DNA of 64,000 nt from Chitinophaga pollutisoli. GTDB taxonomy: Bacteria; Bacteroidota; Bacteroidia; Chitinophagales; Chitinophagaceae. The translations under genes and the position numbers were made by a program. The notes beneath the pieces are model-generated. The model saw only the letters and a list, made by a program, of their open reading frames with translations. It was not told the origin of the DNA and ran no database searches. Position 1 is the first letter of the stretch; every line of letters begins with the position of its first letter. Below, piece by piece: positions 10,525 through 18,129 of the stretch. The DNA is taken from positions 992,001 to 1,056,000 of the forward strand of contig NZ_CP149822.1 in the NCBI RefSeq assembly GCF_038396755.1, written 5' to 3'.

Positions 10525-11100
10525 CTAAAACATGTTTTCGTCTTCAGTGCTGCTTTCCTCCATGCCGTCGTCTTCCCGGTCGGTCTCCTCTCCTTCTTCC
10601 CCGAAACCATCTTCAGACATGCCTTCGCGATTGAGATCATATTTCTCCTCCATTTCCACGAGCTTGTCGCCGATGAGGCCCTTGGTACCGTATTGGCTCG
10701 GAGCCAATCCTTCCTTGCGGACGATGGCAGGGTACGTCAGCTTGGCGTTTTCATCTTTGGCCACACCTATCAGCTCCACGAGGAACGTCCAGTTTTTGGC
10801 AAAGTCATAGAGATAGATGAATTTCTGGTTAGGATCCCTGACCATCGCGCCCACAGGCGTATCAGACATCAGGAGGGGTTCTGCTTTGCGCACTTGCTCA
10901 TCTTTTTCCAGCAGGATTTCCCGACCGCGCTGCCAGTTATCGTTGCTGCGGTAGAAGGTCGCCTTGTGCTTGGAGTCAAACTCATATGCTGTCAAGATGG
11001 CCTGATGGAATTGCACAAAATTCTGACTGGGTTTTACAACGATATCCCTGTAAACACTTTCGTCTTCTTCCCAATAAACTCTGAATTTTAATACCGGCAT
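10525..11100 (-). CDS. pRiA4b ORF-3-like / IS1096 passenger-type small protein with acidic tail
   Basis: Function unknown. The 191-residue protein starts LKFRVYWEEDESVYRDIVV, then has the FHQAILTAYEFDSKHKATFY block and the FIYLYDFAKNWTFLVELIG block, which are the hallmark of the plasmid pRiA4b ORF-3-like family. The last 40 residues are almost entirely Glu, Asp, Ser and Gly. Despite the family name, no transposon ends or transposase are nearby, and the gene is an ordinary member of the tRNA operon (35 nt after cca, 41 nt before miaA). Confidence 0.82.
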   Translation of the reverse strand: MPVLKFRVYWEEDESVYRDIVVKPSQNFVQFHQAILTAYEFDSKHKATFYRSNDNWQRGREILLEKDEQVRKAEPLLMSDTPVGAMVRDPNQKFIYLYDFAKNWTFLVELIGVAKDENAKLTYPAIVRKEGLAPSQYGTKGLIGDKLVEMEEKYDLNREGMSEDGFGEEGEETDREDDGMEESSTEDENMF

Positions 11101-11135
11101 ATGATTTACAATGTTGTATGAACAAAAATACCAAA

Positions 11136-12556
11136 TTATTTAACAGGGGTCAAGTTTAGTTCGGCAGCCTTTTTCAACATAAAATCATAAGCCGCGTCGT
11201 AACTGTTGGCGATTTCTCCGTCAAGGATCGCTTCCCGGATGGCACTTTTCAGGTCGCCGACCAGTTTTCCGGGCTTCAACCCGAACGTTTCCATGATCAT
11301 CTCGCCCGTTACCGGCGGTTGCCAGTTGCGGATCTTGTCGCTTTCTTCCACTTCTTTCAGCCGTTCGCGCACGAGTTCGAAATTTTCCAGGTACCTGCGC
11401 ACTTTCGCGCGGTTCTTGGAAGTGATATCCGCCTCGCAAAGCATCATCAGCGCTTCCAGGTCTTCCCCGGCATCGAACAGCAATCTGCGTATAGCCGAAT
11501 CGGTGATATTTTCCTTGGTCAGGCTGATGGGCCGCAAATGCAGCTCCACCAGTTTCTTCACCAGCCTCATTTTCTCGTTTTGCGGCAACTTCAGTTTCGC
11601 GAAAATGCGGGGCACCATTTTCCCCCCACGGCATCGTGACCGTGGAACGTCCATCCATGGCCCGCTTCGAAGCGTTTTGTAGCGGGCTTCCCGATATCGT
11701 GCAACAAAGCGGCCCAGCGCAGCCAGAGATCGCGCGTATGGCGGCTGATATTGTCGATCACCTGCAGGGTGTGATAGAAATTATCCTTATGCCCCTTCCC
11801 TTCGAGCATTTCCACGCCCACGAGATCGACCATCTGCGGGAAAATGATTTTCAGGATGCCGGATTTGTACAGCAGATCGAGCCCTACGGAGGGTTTAGCG
11901 CTGAGCATGATTTTGTTCAGCTCGTCAGTGATCCTTTCCTGCGAAATGATTTTGATTCTTCCCGCGTGATCCTGGATCGCCTGGAATGTTTCGGGCAGGA
12001 TGGTGAAATGCAGTTGCGAAGCGAAGCGGACAGCCCGCATCATGCGAAGAGGATCATCGCTGAAGGTCTGCCCTGGTTCCAGGGGCGTCCGGATGATCTT
12101 GTCTTGCATATCCTGCAGCCCGTTGAAGGGGTCGATGAGCTTGCCGTAATCGGCCGTATTAAGGCTGATTGCCAGTGCGTTGATGGTAAAATCACGGCGC
12201 AGCTGGTCGTCTTCCAGCGTTCCCGGCTCCACATCCGGGTTCCGGGAATGATGGCGGTAACTTTCCCGGCGGGCGCCCACGAACTCGATTTCGAGGTCGC
12301 CGAAGCGGATCTGGGCGGTACCGTATGTTTTGAAGTAATTGACTTTCAGGGAAGGATCAAGCAGGCCGGCCACCTGATGGGCCAGGGCGATGCCGTCCCC
12401 CACGCAAACGATATCCACGTCTTTCGTAGGCCTTTCCAGCAGTTTGTCGCGCACGAAGCCGCCGATCAGGTAACAAGGTACGCCGATCTGCCGTGCCGCT
12501 TCCGCCACGCGCTCAAACAGTTCCATTTCCCGTTTTGTACAGGGAATTTCCATCAT
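11136..12556 (-). CDS. cca: CCA tRNA nucleotidyltransferase with HD domain, interrupted by a frameshift
   Basis: Adds or repairs the 3' CCA of tRNAs. It is needed here because the tRNA-Leu in this window does not encode CCA. The first part shows the poly(A)-polymerase head ([32 protein letters not shown]) and an HD domain ([19 protein letters not shown]). The second part, in another frame, carries the helical tail. The frames join at a run of G6 then A4 on the coding strand (11618-11627 on plus); one extra base gives [19 protein letters not shown]. The restored protein has about 473 residues, which is normal for the Bacteroidota family. Confidence 0.9.
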
Positions 12557-12587
12557 GTGTTCTATCGTTTAAAGCCGCAAAAGTAGT

Positions 12588-13159
12588 CTAATCCCGGATG
12601 ATTTCCAGCCCTCCGTCCTTCGTGATGCGCACGATCCGCGAGGGACGGGCCTGCGTTTCATCATCCTGGCGGTATTCCACAACGTAATCCACGCCGTTCC
12701 GGATTTCAGGCGAAACGTCCCGAAAACTCGCCGGCGAAGGTGCGCCGGAGATGTTGGCGGACGTGGAAACGAGGGGTTTGCGGAGGCGTTTCACCAGGTG
12801 GCGGCAGAACGGGTCCTGCACCAGCCGGATGGCGATGGAGCCGTCGTGGTTGATGACGTTGGGCGCCAGGTGGAGGGCGCCTTCGTAAATAACGGTGGTG
12901 GGGCGGTCGAACCCTGCCAGTACATCGGCGATGTTGTGCGGGGGGAGGCGAGGTATTTCACCAGGTCTTTCGCATCGGCCATGAGCACCACGAGGCTTTT
13001 GGCTTCGTCGCGCTGCTTAAGGGCATAAATTTTAGCGACGGCGGCTTCGTCGGTGGCGTCGCAACCGATGCCCCAGATGGTATCCGTGGGATAGAGGATG
13101 GTGCCCCCGTTGCGGAGCGCTTCCAGGGAGCGGGCGATATCGTTTTCGAATTCGGTCAT
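12588..13159 (-). CDS. L-threonylcarbamoyladenylate synthase (Sua5/YciO/YrdC), interrupted by a frameshift
   Basis: Makes threonylcarbamoyl-AMP from threonine, bicarbonate and ATP for the t6A37 modification of tRNAs reading ANN codons. The first part has the family core GGTILYPTDTIWGIGCDA and the KxR-type ALKQRDEAKSLVVL block. The second part has KPLVSTSANISGAPSP. They lie in different frames that meet at a G6 run (12940-12945); one more base gives YLASPPHNIADVLAGFDRPT. The restored length of about 190 residues fits the short YrdC-like class. The ATG at 13159 overlaps the stop of the upstream glycosyltransferase by four bases. Confidence 0.9.
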
Positions 13160-14286
13160 GGCAGGATGTTTTGATAGACTTGCATCACGGCGGCGGCGCA
13201 TTTTTCGGGGGTAAAGCGCTCCGCGTGGAGGAGCCCCCGTTCCGTCATCCCCTGCCGCAGCGCTGGCTCGGTGGCGACGCGGAACATGCCGTCGGCGATG
13301 CTTTCCACGCTGAAGGGGTCCACGTACAGCGCTGCGTTGCCGCCGGTTTCCGTGAAGCAGGAGCCAGTGGAAGTGACCACGGGCGTCTGGCTCCAGAGGG
13401 CTTCCAGGATGGGGATGCCGAAACCTTCGAAAGTGGAAGGGTACAACAGCGCCAGGGCGCCCTGGTAGAGCGCGGGCAGGTCGCGGAAGGCGAATTTCGC
13501 GACTTCGTTGAGGAAGATCACGCGGCTGGTGAGGCCTTTTTCGGCGAGGTATTTTTTGACTTTCTCTTTGTAGGCGCCGCCGTCGCCCAGTACGATGAGC
13601 GGTACGTTGAGGCGGTCTTTCAGCAGGAACATGGCTTCAGCGATACGGGCGAGGTTCTTGCGCTCGATAACAGAGCCCACGTAGAGGAAATATTCTGAGG
13701 GAAGGTTGTAGCGAACCAGCGCCTGGCGGATCGTTTGCGGATCGCGGGGCGCCTGGAACGAGGGGTCGCAGGCCTGGTAGCAGACGGAAATCTTTTCCTC
13801 GGGGACGCCGTAGAATTCCATGAGGTCTGCCTTGGTCTGCGTACTGATAGCAATCACCTGTGCAGCCGCTTCACAGGCGTATTTCGCCTTTTTGCGGTAG
13901 GTGGCCACGTCGATGGGATTGTATTGCTTCGGGTAGCGTTCGAAGATCAGGTCGTGCATGGTGACGGTGCTGGCGACCCCGGTGCGGTGGATCCCGAAGG
14001 GCAGTTCGGCGCTGAGGCCGTGGAAGATATCGATACCGTGGCTTTGCAGCTCGCCCGACACCCAGCGGCTGCGCCATACAGGTTTGAGCAGTTTGTGGAG
14101 GAAACGCTGCGGGGTGATGGTAACGGCCGCCCTGGGTGGCCGGTACAGGGGTTTCACCTTGGGGGCGAAAAGCACATATTCGTGCTCAGGGTAATATTCC
14201 GCCAGGGAAGTGACCAGCGTACGGCTGTAATTGCCCAAACCCGTGCGGTTCTGGAAAGCCCTTTTGGCGTCGAAACCAATTCTCAA
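13156..14286 (-). CDS. Glycosyltransferase family 4
   Basis: Retaining GT-B glycosyltransferase of 376 residues. The N-terminus GFDAKRAFQNRTGLGNYSRTLV is a typical acceptor-side Gly-rich entry loop. The C-terminal half has YVGSVIERKNL and the nucleotide-sugar motif EGFGIPILEALWSQTPVV (E-x7-E type). The start appears to be TTG at 14286, with no better ATG in frame upstream. It is the first gene of the minus-strand run and overlaps the Sua5 gene by ATGA. The sugar and acceptor are not visible. It stands back to back with the graspetide precursor, but nothing shows that it glycosylates the peptide. Confidence 0.87.
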   Translation of the reverse strand: MRIGFDAKRAFQNRTGLGNYSRTLVTSLAEYYPEHEYVLFAPKVKPLYRPPRAAVTITPQRFLHKLLKPVWRSRWVSGELQSHGIDIFHGLSAELPFGIHRTGVASTVTMHDLIFERYPKQYNPIDVATYRKKAKYACEAAAQVIAISTQTKADLMEFYGVPEEKISVCYQACDPSFQAPRDPQTIRQALVRYNLPSEYFLYVGSVIERKNLARIAEAMFLLKDRLNVPLIVLGDGGAYKEKVKKYLAEKGLTSRVIFLNEVAKFAFRDLPALYQGALALLYPSTFEGFGIPILEALWSQTPVVTSTGSCFTETGGNAALYVDPFSVESIADGMFRVATEPALRQGMTERGLLHAERFTPEKCAAAVMQVYQNILP

Positions 14287-14359
14287 TGCTATTAATGTTA
14301 ATCCGAGGGCAAAATACTGAATTTGATTTTTTTCTTTCCCGCAAAAATTTTAACTTAAA

Positions 14360-14392
14360 TGTCCCGTTTCAAACAGGTAGACGGGCAGGACA
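14360..14392 (+). promoter_or_regulatory. Inverted repeat upstream of the graspetide precursor
   Basis: TGTCCCGT (14360-14367) is mirrored by ACGGG (14381-14385) and GGACA (14388-14392), giving an interrupted dyad about 65 nt before the precursor start. It could be an operator or a 5' leader hairpin. There is no T run, so it is not a terminator. No clear -7/-33 promoter was found here. Confidence 0.3.
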
Positions 14393-14455
14393 TGTTCCGA
14401 AAAACCATATAAGAAAGCAAAAGTCATTGTTCACCACCCAATTTATTACGCTGAC

Positions 14456-14638
14456 ATGAAACCCAATGAAAAGCTCATGAAGCCGTTTTTCGCGCAGCTG
14501 CTGGAGTCGCAGCAACAGCAGCAAACAACAGGCCAACAAACTACTGAAACTTCTTACTGGACCAGCAAACTGGCCGACGTACCGGACCAGACGCAGAAAT
14601 ATCCCTCCGACGGGGATGAGGAATGGTGGTTGCTGTAA
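14456..14638 (+). CDS. Microviridin-type graspetide precursor peptide
   Basis: Ribosomal precursor of 60 residues for an omega-ester/omega-amide crosslinked peptide. The leader contains MKPFFAQLLESQ, the PFFA(R/Q)xLE recognition helix bound by microviridin ATP-grasp ligases, followed by a Gln/Thr-rich spacer. The C-terminus has TQKYPSDGDEEWWLL, which matches the TxKYPSDx(E/D)(E/D) core of microviridins: Thr and Ser supply hydroxyls, Lys the amine, and Asp/Glu the carboxylates. The core has DGDEE in place of the commoner DWEE, so ring topology may differ. Two ATP-grasp genes follow directly. Product processing and target protease are unknown. Confidence 0.93.
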   Translation: MKPNEKLMKPFFAQLLESQQQQQTTGQQTTETSYWTSKLADVPDQTQKYPSDGDEEWWLL

Positions 14639-14665
14639 TCCTTTTATCCAACGAACGATTTTCAG

Positions 14666-14698
14666 GGCAATAGCCGGCAGGCTGTTGCCATTTTGTTA
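14666..14698 (+). terminator. Attenuator-like hairpin between precursor and ligase genes
   Basis: A 10-bp stem (GGCAATAGCC with GGCTGTTGCC, one G-T pair, loop GGCA) is followed by ATTTTGTT. Its place 28 nt after the precursor stop suggests partial termination that keeps precursor mRNA in excess over ligase mRNA. Confidence 0.65.
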
Positions 14699-14713
14699 TC
14701 CGCCAGCTTCTCC

Positions 14714-15679
14714 ATGATACTTTGCATCACGCACGCTCAGGACACATTTACGATAGACCGCGTACAGCAACGGCTGGAGGAACTCGGGTATGAGGGTTTC
14801 CGGTTCAATACCGACGAATTCGGGACGAAATACCGCCTTCGCTACCGCCTCCATGCTTCCGGCCCGCAATACGAACTGCGCTGCGGCACCCGAACGATCG
14901 ACGCGCGGCAGATCAAAGGCGTATGGTACCGGAAGATGTGGGATCTGCAGATCCCTCCTTCCCTCGATCCCACCTTCGTACCGGCTTTTCTCAAAGAATA
15001 CCGCAACTCCCTGCATATATTCCTCGATGCCCTCAAAGTCCCCTGGATCAACCGGATGGACACCGACCATGCCGTAGGCGCCAACAAGCTCCTGCAGCTC
15101 AATGCCGCCCGCGCGGCGGGGCTTATCGTGCCCCAAACCCTTTTCAGCAATCATGCTGAAGACGCCGTCCGCTTTTTCGACGATCATGGCGGCAACGTAG
15201 TCGTCAAACTCCACGGGGCTTTATCCAAAACGATGGACGGCAAAGGCAGTTTCTTCCCCACCACCAGGCTCCGGAAAGAAGACGTGCCCATGCTCGAATC
15301 CCTCTCCGCCTGCCCCATGATCCTCCAGGAATATATCCCCAAAGAACGCGAACTGCGCATTATATACATCGACGGCGAGTTCTTCACCGGCAGCCTCCGC
15401 GCTCCCGAACTGGCCGACTGGCGAACGGCCAACACCACGCTCGTACAATGGGAACCCTACGAATTGCCGCCCGCCGCCAAAGACAGGGTACATGTGCTGA
15501 TGACCGCGCTGGGATTGCCCTTCGGCGCCATAGACATGATCGTAAAGCCAAACGGGGAGCACGTTTTCCTGGAAGTGAACCCGCAGGGCGAGTGGGGCAT
15601 GCTGGAGAAATACCTCGATTTCCCCATCGCCGCCACCATCGCCGAAAAATTAGTCAACCGAATTGAACAGCATGGCTAA
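14714..15679 (+). CDS. ATP-grasp ribosomal peptide maturase, MvdC-like
   Basis: Ligase that should form a macrocyclic bond in the precursor core by phosphorylating Asp/Glu side chains. The 321-residue protein begins MILCITHAQDTFTIDRVQQ, typical of the family, contains the ATP-grasp block VVKLHGALSKTMDGKGSFF, the CPMILQEYIPKERELRIIYIDGEFF strand pair, and the metal-binding end FLEVNPQGEWGMLEKYL. The WGMLE ending and KLHGALSK block point to the MvdC (amide-forming) branch over the MvdD branch; this is from remembered family patterns. The ATG at 14714 is preferred to an upstream TTG. Its end overlaps the next gene by eight bases. Confidence 0.88.
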   Translation: MILCITHAQDTFTIDRVQQRLEELGYEGFRFNTDEFGTKYRLRYRLHASGPQYELRCGTRTIDARQIKGVWYRKMWDLQIPPSLDPTFVPAFLKEYRNSLHIFLDALKVPWINRMDTDHAVGANKLLQLNAARAAGLIVPQTLFSNHAEDAVRFFDDHGGNVVVKLHGALSKTMDGKGSFFPTTRLRKEDVPMLESLSACPMILQEYIPKERELRIIYIDGEFFTGSLRAPELADWRTANTTLVQWEPYELPPAAKDRVHVLMTALGLPFGAIDMIVKPNGEHVFLEVNPQGEWGMLEKYLDFPIAATIAEKLVNRIEQHG

Positions 15680-16672
15680 AATTCTAATTATTACACATTC
15701 CGCAGACAACGATGCCGTTACTTCCGTCATGGAACACCTCAACGCCGCCGGCGCCACACCGGTTCGCTTCAATGTCGACCGCTATCCGCTGGTGACCCGC
15801 CTCACCTCCGAATTCCGCGGCCATGAGCGGCGCCTCTGGCTGGAAGACGGATCAGCACCGCAATCCCTGGAAGAACTCAGCGCTGTTTGGTACCGGCGCA
15901 GCTATCACATCGCCGACGGCCTCGACCAGGTGCTGGAAAAACCCTACCTCTCACCCGCCACCGGCGAAATCCGCAGAACATTGTTCGGGATGCTGGAATC
16001 CCTCCCCTGCTTCCAGCTGGAACGGTACAGCACTTACCGACGCCTCGACAGCAAGGAGGAACAACTCCGCATCGCGGCGGAATGCGGGTTACTGACACCC
16101 GCCACCTGTATCACCAACAGCCCGGAGCGGCTGGAAGCGTTCATGCAATCGGTGAACGGGCCCATCGTGGCGAAGATGCAAAGCGCCTTCGCCATTCACC
16201 AGGACGGGCAGGAACAGGTCGTGTTTACCAGCGAGATCCGCCAGGACCACCTGCAACAATTGCCGCAATTGCGTTTCTGCCCCATGACCTTCCAGGAGAA
16301 GCTGGAAAAGGAGCTGGAATTGCGGGTGAATATCATCGGGAAAGAGATCTTCGCGTTCAGCATCGATTCGCAGCAACAGCCGGGTGCGGAAACGGATTGG
16401 CGGAAAGAAGGCGCCAGCCTCGCCGTGCAATGGAAACCATATGCATTGCCCGGGCACGTAGCCGGGGGCTTTCGCGACTGATGGACCGCTACGGCCTTAA
16501 CTACGGCGCCATCGATCTCATCCTTACTCCCGAAGGGAAATATTACTTCCTCGAACTCAATGCCGCCGGCGAATTCTTCTGGCTCGACAAGCTCTGCGAC
16601 GGCGCTATTTCGCGGCAACTCGCAGCGGTGCTTACCGGTTCGGCCGAAAGACGGCGATCACTCATCTCTTAA
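15672..16672 (+). CDS. ATP-grasp ribosomal peptide maturase, MvdD-like, interrupted by a frameshift
   Basis: Second graspetide ligase, probably the ester-forming one. It starts MAKILIITHSADNDAVTSVME and has NVDRYPLVTRL, AVWYRRSYHI, the central KMQSAFAIHQDGQEQVVFTSE, and FCPMTFQEKLEKELELRVNI, DSQQQPGAETDWRKEG. The C-terminal ATP-grasp end (GLNYGAIDLILTPEGKYYF, LELNAAGEFFWLDKL) lies in another frame. The frames meet at a G5 run (16464-16468); one more G gives HVAGGLSRLMDRYGLNYGA. The restored length of about 333 residues is normal. The ATG lies inside the end of the first ligase gene, so the pair is translationally coupled. Confidence 0.88.
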
Positions 16673-16703
16673 AAAACAAACAGCCCCGCAAAAAGCAGGG
16701 CTG
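16670..16703 (-). terminator. Terminator of Sus locus 1 (minus strand)
   Basis: The stem CAGCCC-x-GC / GC-x-GGGCTG with loop AAAAA, read on the minus strand, is followed by TTTGTTTTTT. It lies 24 nt after the susD stop and touches the 3' end of the convergent ligase gene. Confidence 0.75.
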
Positions 16704-16727
16704 CGTTGCTATATCCGGGGTTTGGCA

Positions 16728-18110
16728 TTAATAACCATCATTCTGCTCCAGTAACGGATTGCGCAGAATTTCCGCATTGGTGAAAGGGAACCACAAACGC
16801 TTGCTGTCACGGCCTTTTGAAACAAGGAAGGGTAATGCGCTTCCGAAACGTTTCATATCCTGCCAGCGACGGCCTTCTCCTACCAGTTCACGACGGCGCT
16901 CTTTCTCCAGCTCTTCCAGGAATGCTGCGGCATCCGCGAAATCGGCCGCGTTCTTCGTGCTCGCTTTACGGGCCGTGCGAAGCGCATTGTACGGTGTAAC
17001 GTCCACCGTTTGCTGCCTTGCAGAAGCTTCCGCCGAAATCAGGTATGCCTCGCTGATGCGCATGAGCGGATATATAACGTAAACGGCGGCAGCGGGTTGC
17101 AGCGTATCGGTCGAAAATTTCAGCAAATAATTCGCGTCCCTTCCGGTTGCGTTCTGCCGTGCCTTACGGACCAGTTCGCGGCGGGTATCGTTTGCCTCGT
17201 AAGAATCCACCAGCGCATCGTCCATCGTAGTAAGGCCGGTGCCGTTGCCGAGGAAAGGCGGCGCGGGACTATAAAAGCTGAACAGGCCATAGCGCTCGTA
17301 AGCAGTCGGCATCGGCCCGTCGGACATCTGCCAGATCATTTCCTGCGCCGGGCTGTTGTAACGGAAGATGTTGGAAAACGTTGCGGCAGACAAGGTTCTT
17401 TTACCCGTAGCAATTACCGCTTCCGCCAGTTCCTTCGCGCGGGCATGCTTGCCGCGCTGCAGGCTCACACGCGCCAGGAGGAGCTGCGCAGCCTGTTTGG
17501 AAGCGGCTTTGGGCGTGGAGAAATCCGCCAGTAAGGGAATGGCGGCTTCGAGGTCTTTTTCCACCTGGTTCAGCACTTCGGATTCGGTGCTTTTCGCCTT
17601 GCGGATCCTGTCGATATCCGTTTCCACGGAAGTAATCAGCACCACACCGCCGAAAATCTCCGCCAGCTGGTTGTACGCATGCGCGCGGATCACGAGCGCT
17701 TCGCCGAGTATCTGCCGCAGCGCGGGCGTGGAAGGATTGCCGATCTTCCCGATAATAAAATTGGCATTACCAATCGTCGTATATGCCGCGATGTAATACC
17801 GCCCGATCCCGAAACCGTCGTTGGGACTGGCGTTGCAGGCTTCATACGCCTGCGGATTGAACTGCGCGGGATTACCGCCCTGCAGCGAAATAATATCGTC
17901 GCTGTAGATGTCCGTCATCGGGTACGATTGCGGAGGCCAGCTGCCCGACATGCTGAGATAAGCGCCCTTCAGTAACAAGGCAATATCGTTATCCGTAAGC
18001 TGGTCTTTTCCGATGGCCTGGTCCGGCGAGGGCCTGTCGAGGTATTTGCCGCAAGCCGCGAGGGCTGCCATGCAAACCACGATCATATATATTTTATAGT
18101 TGCGAAACAT
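16728..18110 (-). CDS. SusD/RagB-family outer-membrane lipoprotein (locus 1)
   Basis: Surface ligand-binding partner of the SusC channel. The 460-residue protein starts MFRNYKIYMIVVCMAALAAC with a lipobox ending at Cys20, followed by the family start GKYLDRPSPDQAI. Helical TPR-like repeats follow (EALVIRAHAYNQLAEIFGGV), and the C-terminal part has RISEAYLISAEASARQ, EELEKERRRELVGEGRRWQDMKRFG and the final FPFTNAEILRNPLLEQNDGY, all standard for SusD. The ATG at 18110 was chosen because it begins the signal sequence. It follows susC by 19 nt. Ligand unknown. Confidence 0.94.
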   Translation of the reverse strand: MFRNYKIYMIVVCMAALAACGKYLDRPSPDQAIGKDQLTDNDIALLLKGAYLSMSGSWPPQSYPMTDIYSDDIISLQGGNPAQFNPQAYEACNASPNDGFGIGRYYIAAYTTIGNANFIIGKIGNPSTPALRQILGEALVIRAHAYNQLAEIFGGVVLITSVETDIDRIRKAKSTESEVLNQVEKDLEAAIPLLADFSTPKAASKQAAQLLLARVSLQRGKHARAKELAEAVIATGKRTLSAATFSNIFRYNSPAQEMIWQMSDGPMPTAYERYGLFSFYSPAPPFLGNGTGLTTMDDALVDSYEANDTRRELVRKARQNATGRDANYLLKFSTDTLQPAAAVYVIYPLMRISEAYLISAEASARQQTVDVTPYNALRTARKASTKNAADFADAAAFLEELEKERRRELVGEGRRWQDMKRFGSALPFLVSKGRDSKRLWFPFTNAEILRNPLLEQNDGY

Positions 18111-18129
18111 GTTGTCTGTTTTAATAATA

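Noticed and set aside
10525..11100. Insertion sequence suggested by the IS1096 passenger family name
   Set aside because: No transposase, no inverted ends and no target duplication; the gene sits in a regular operon.
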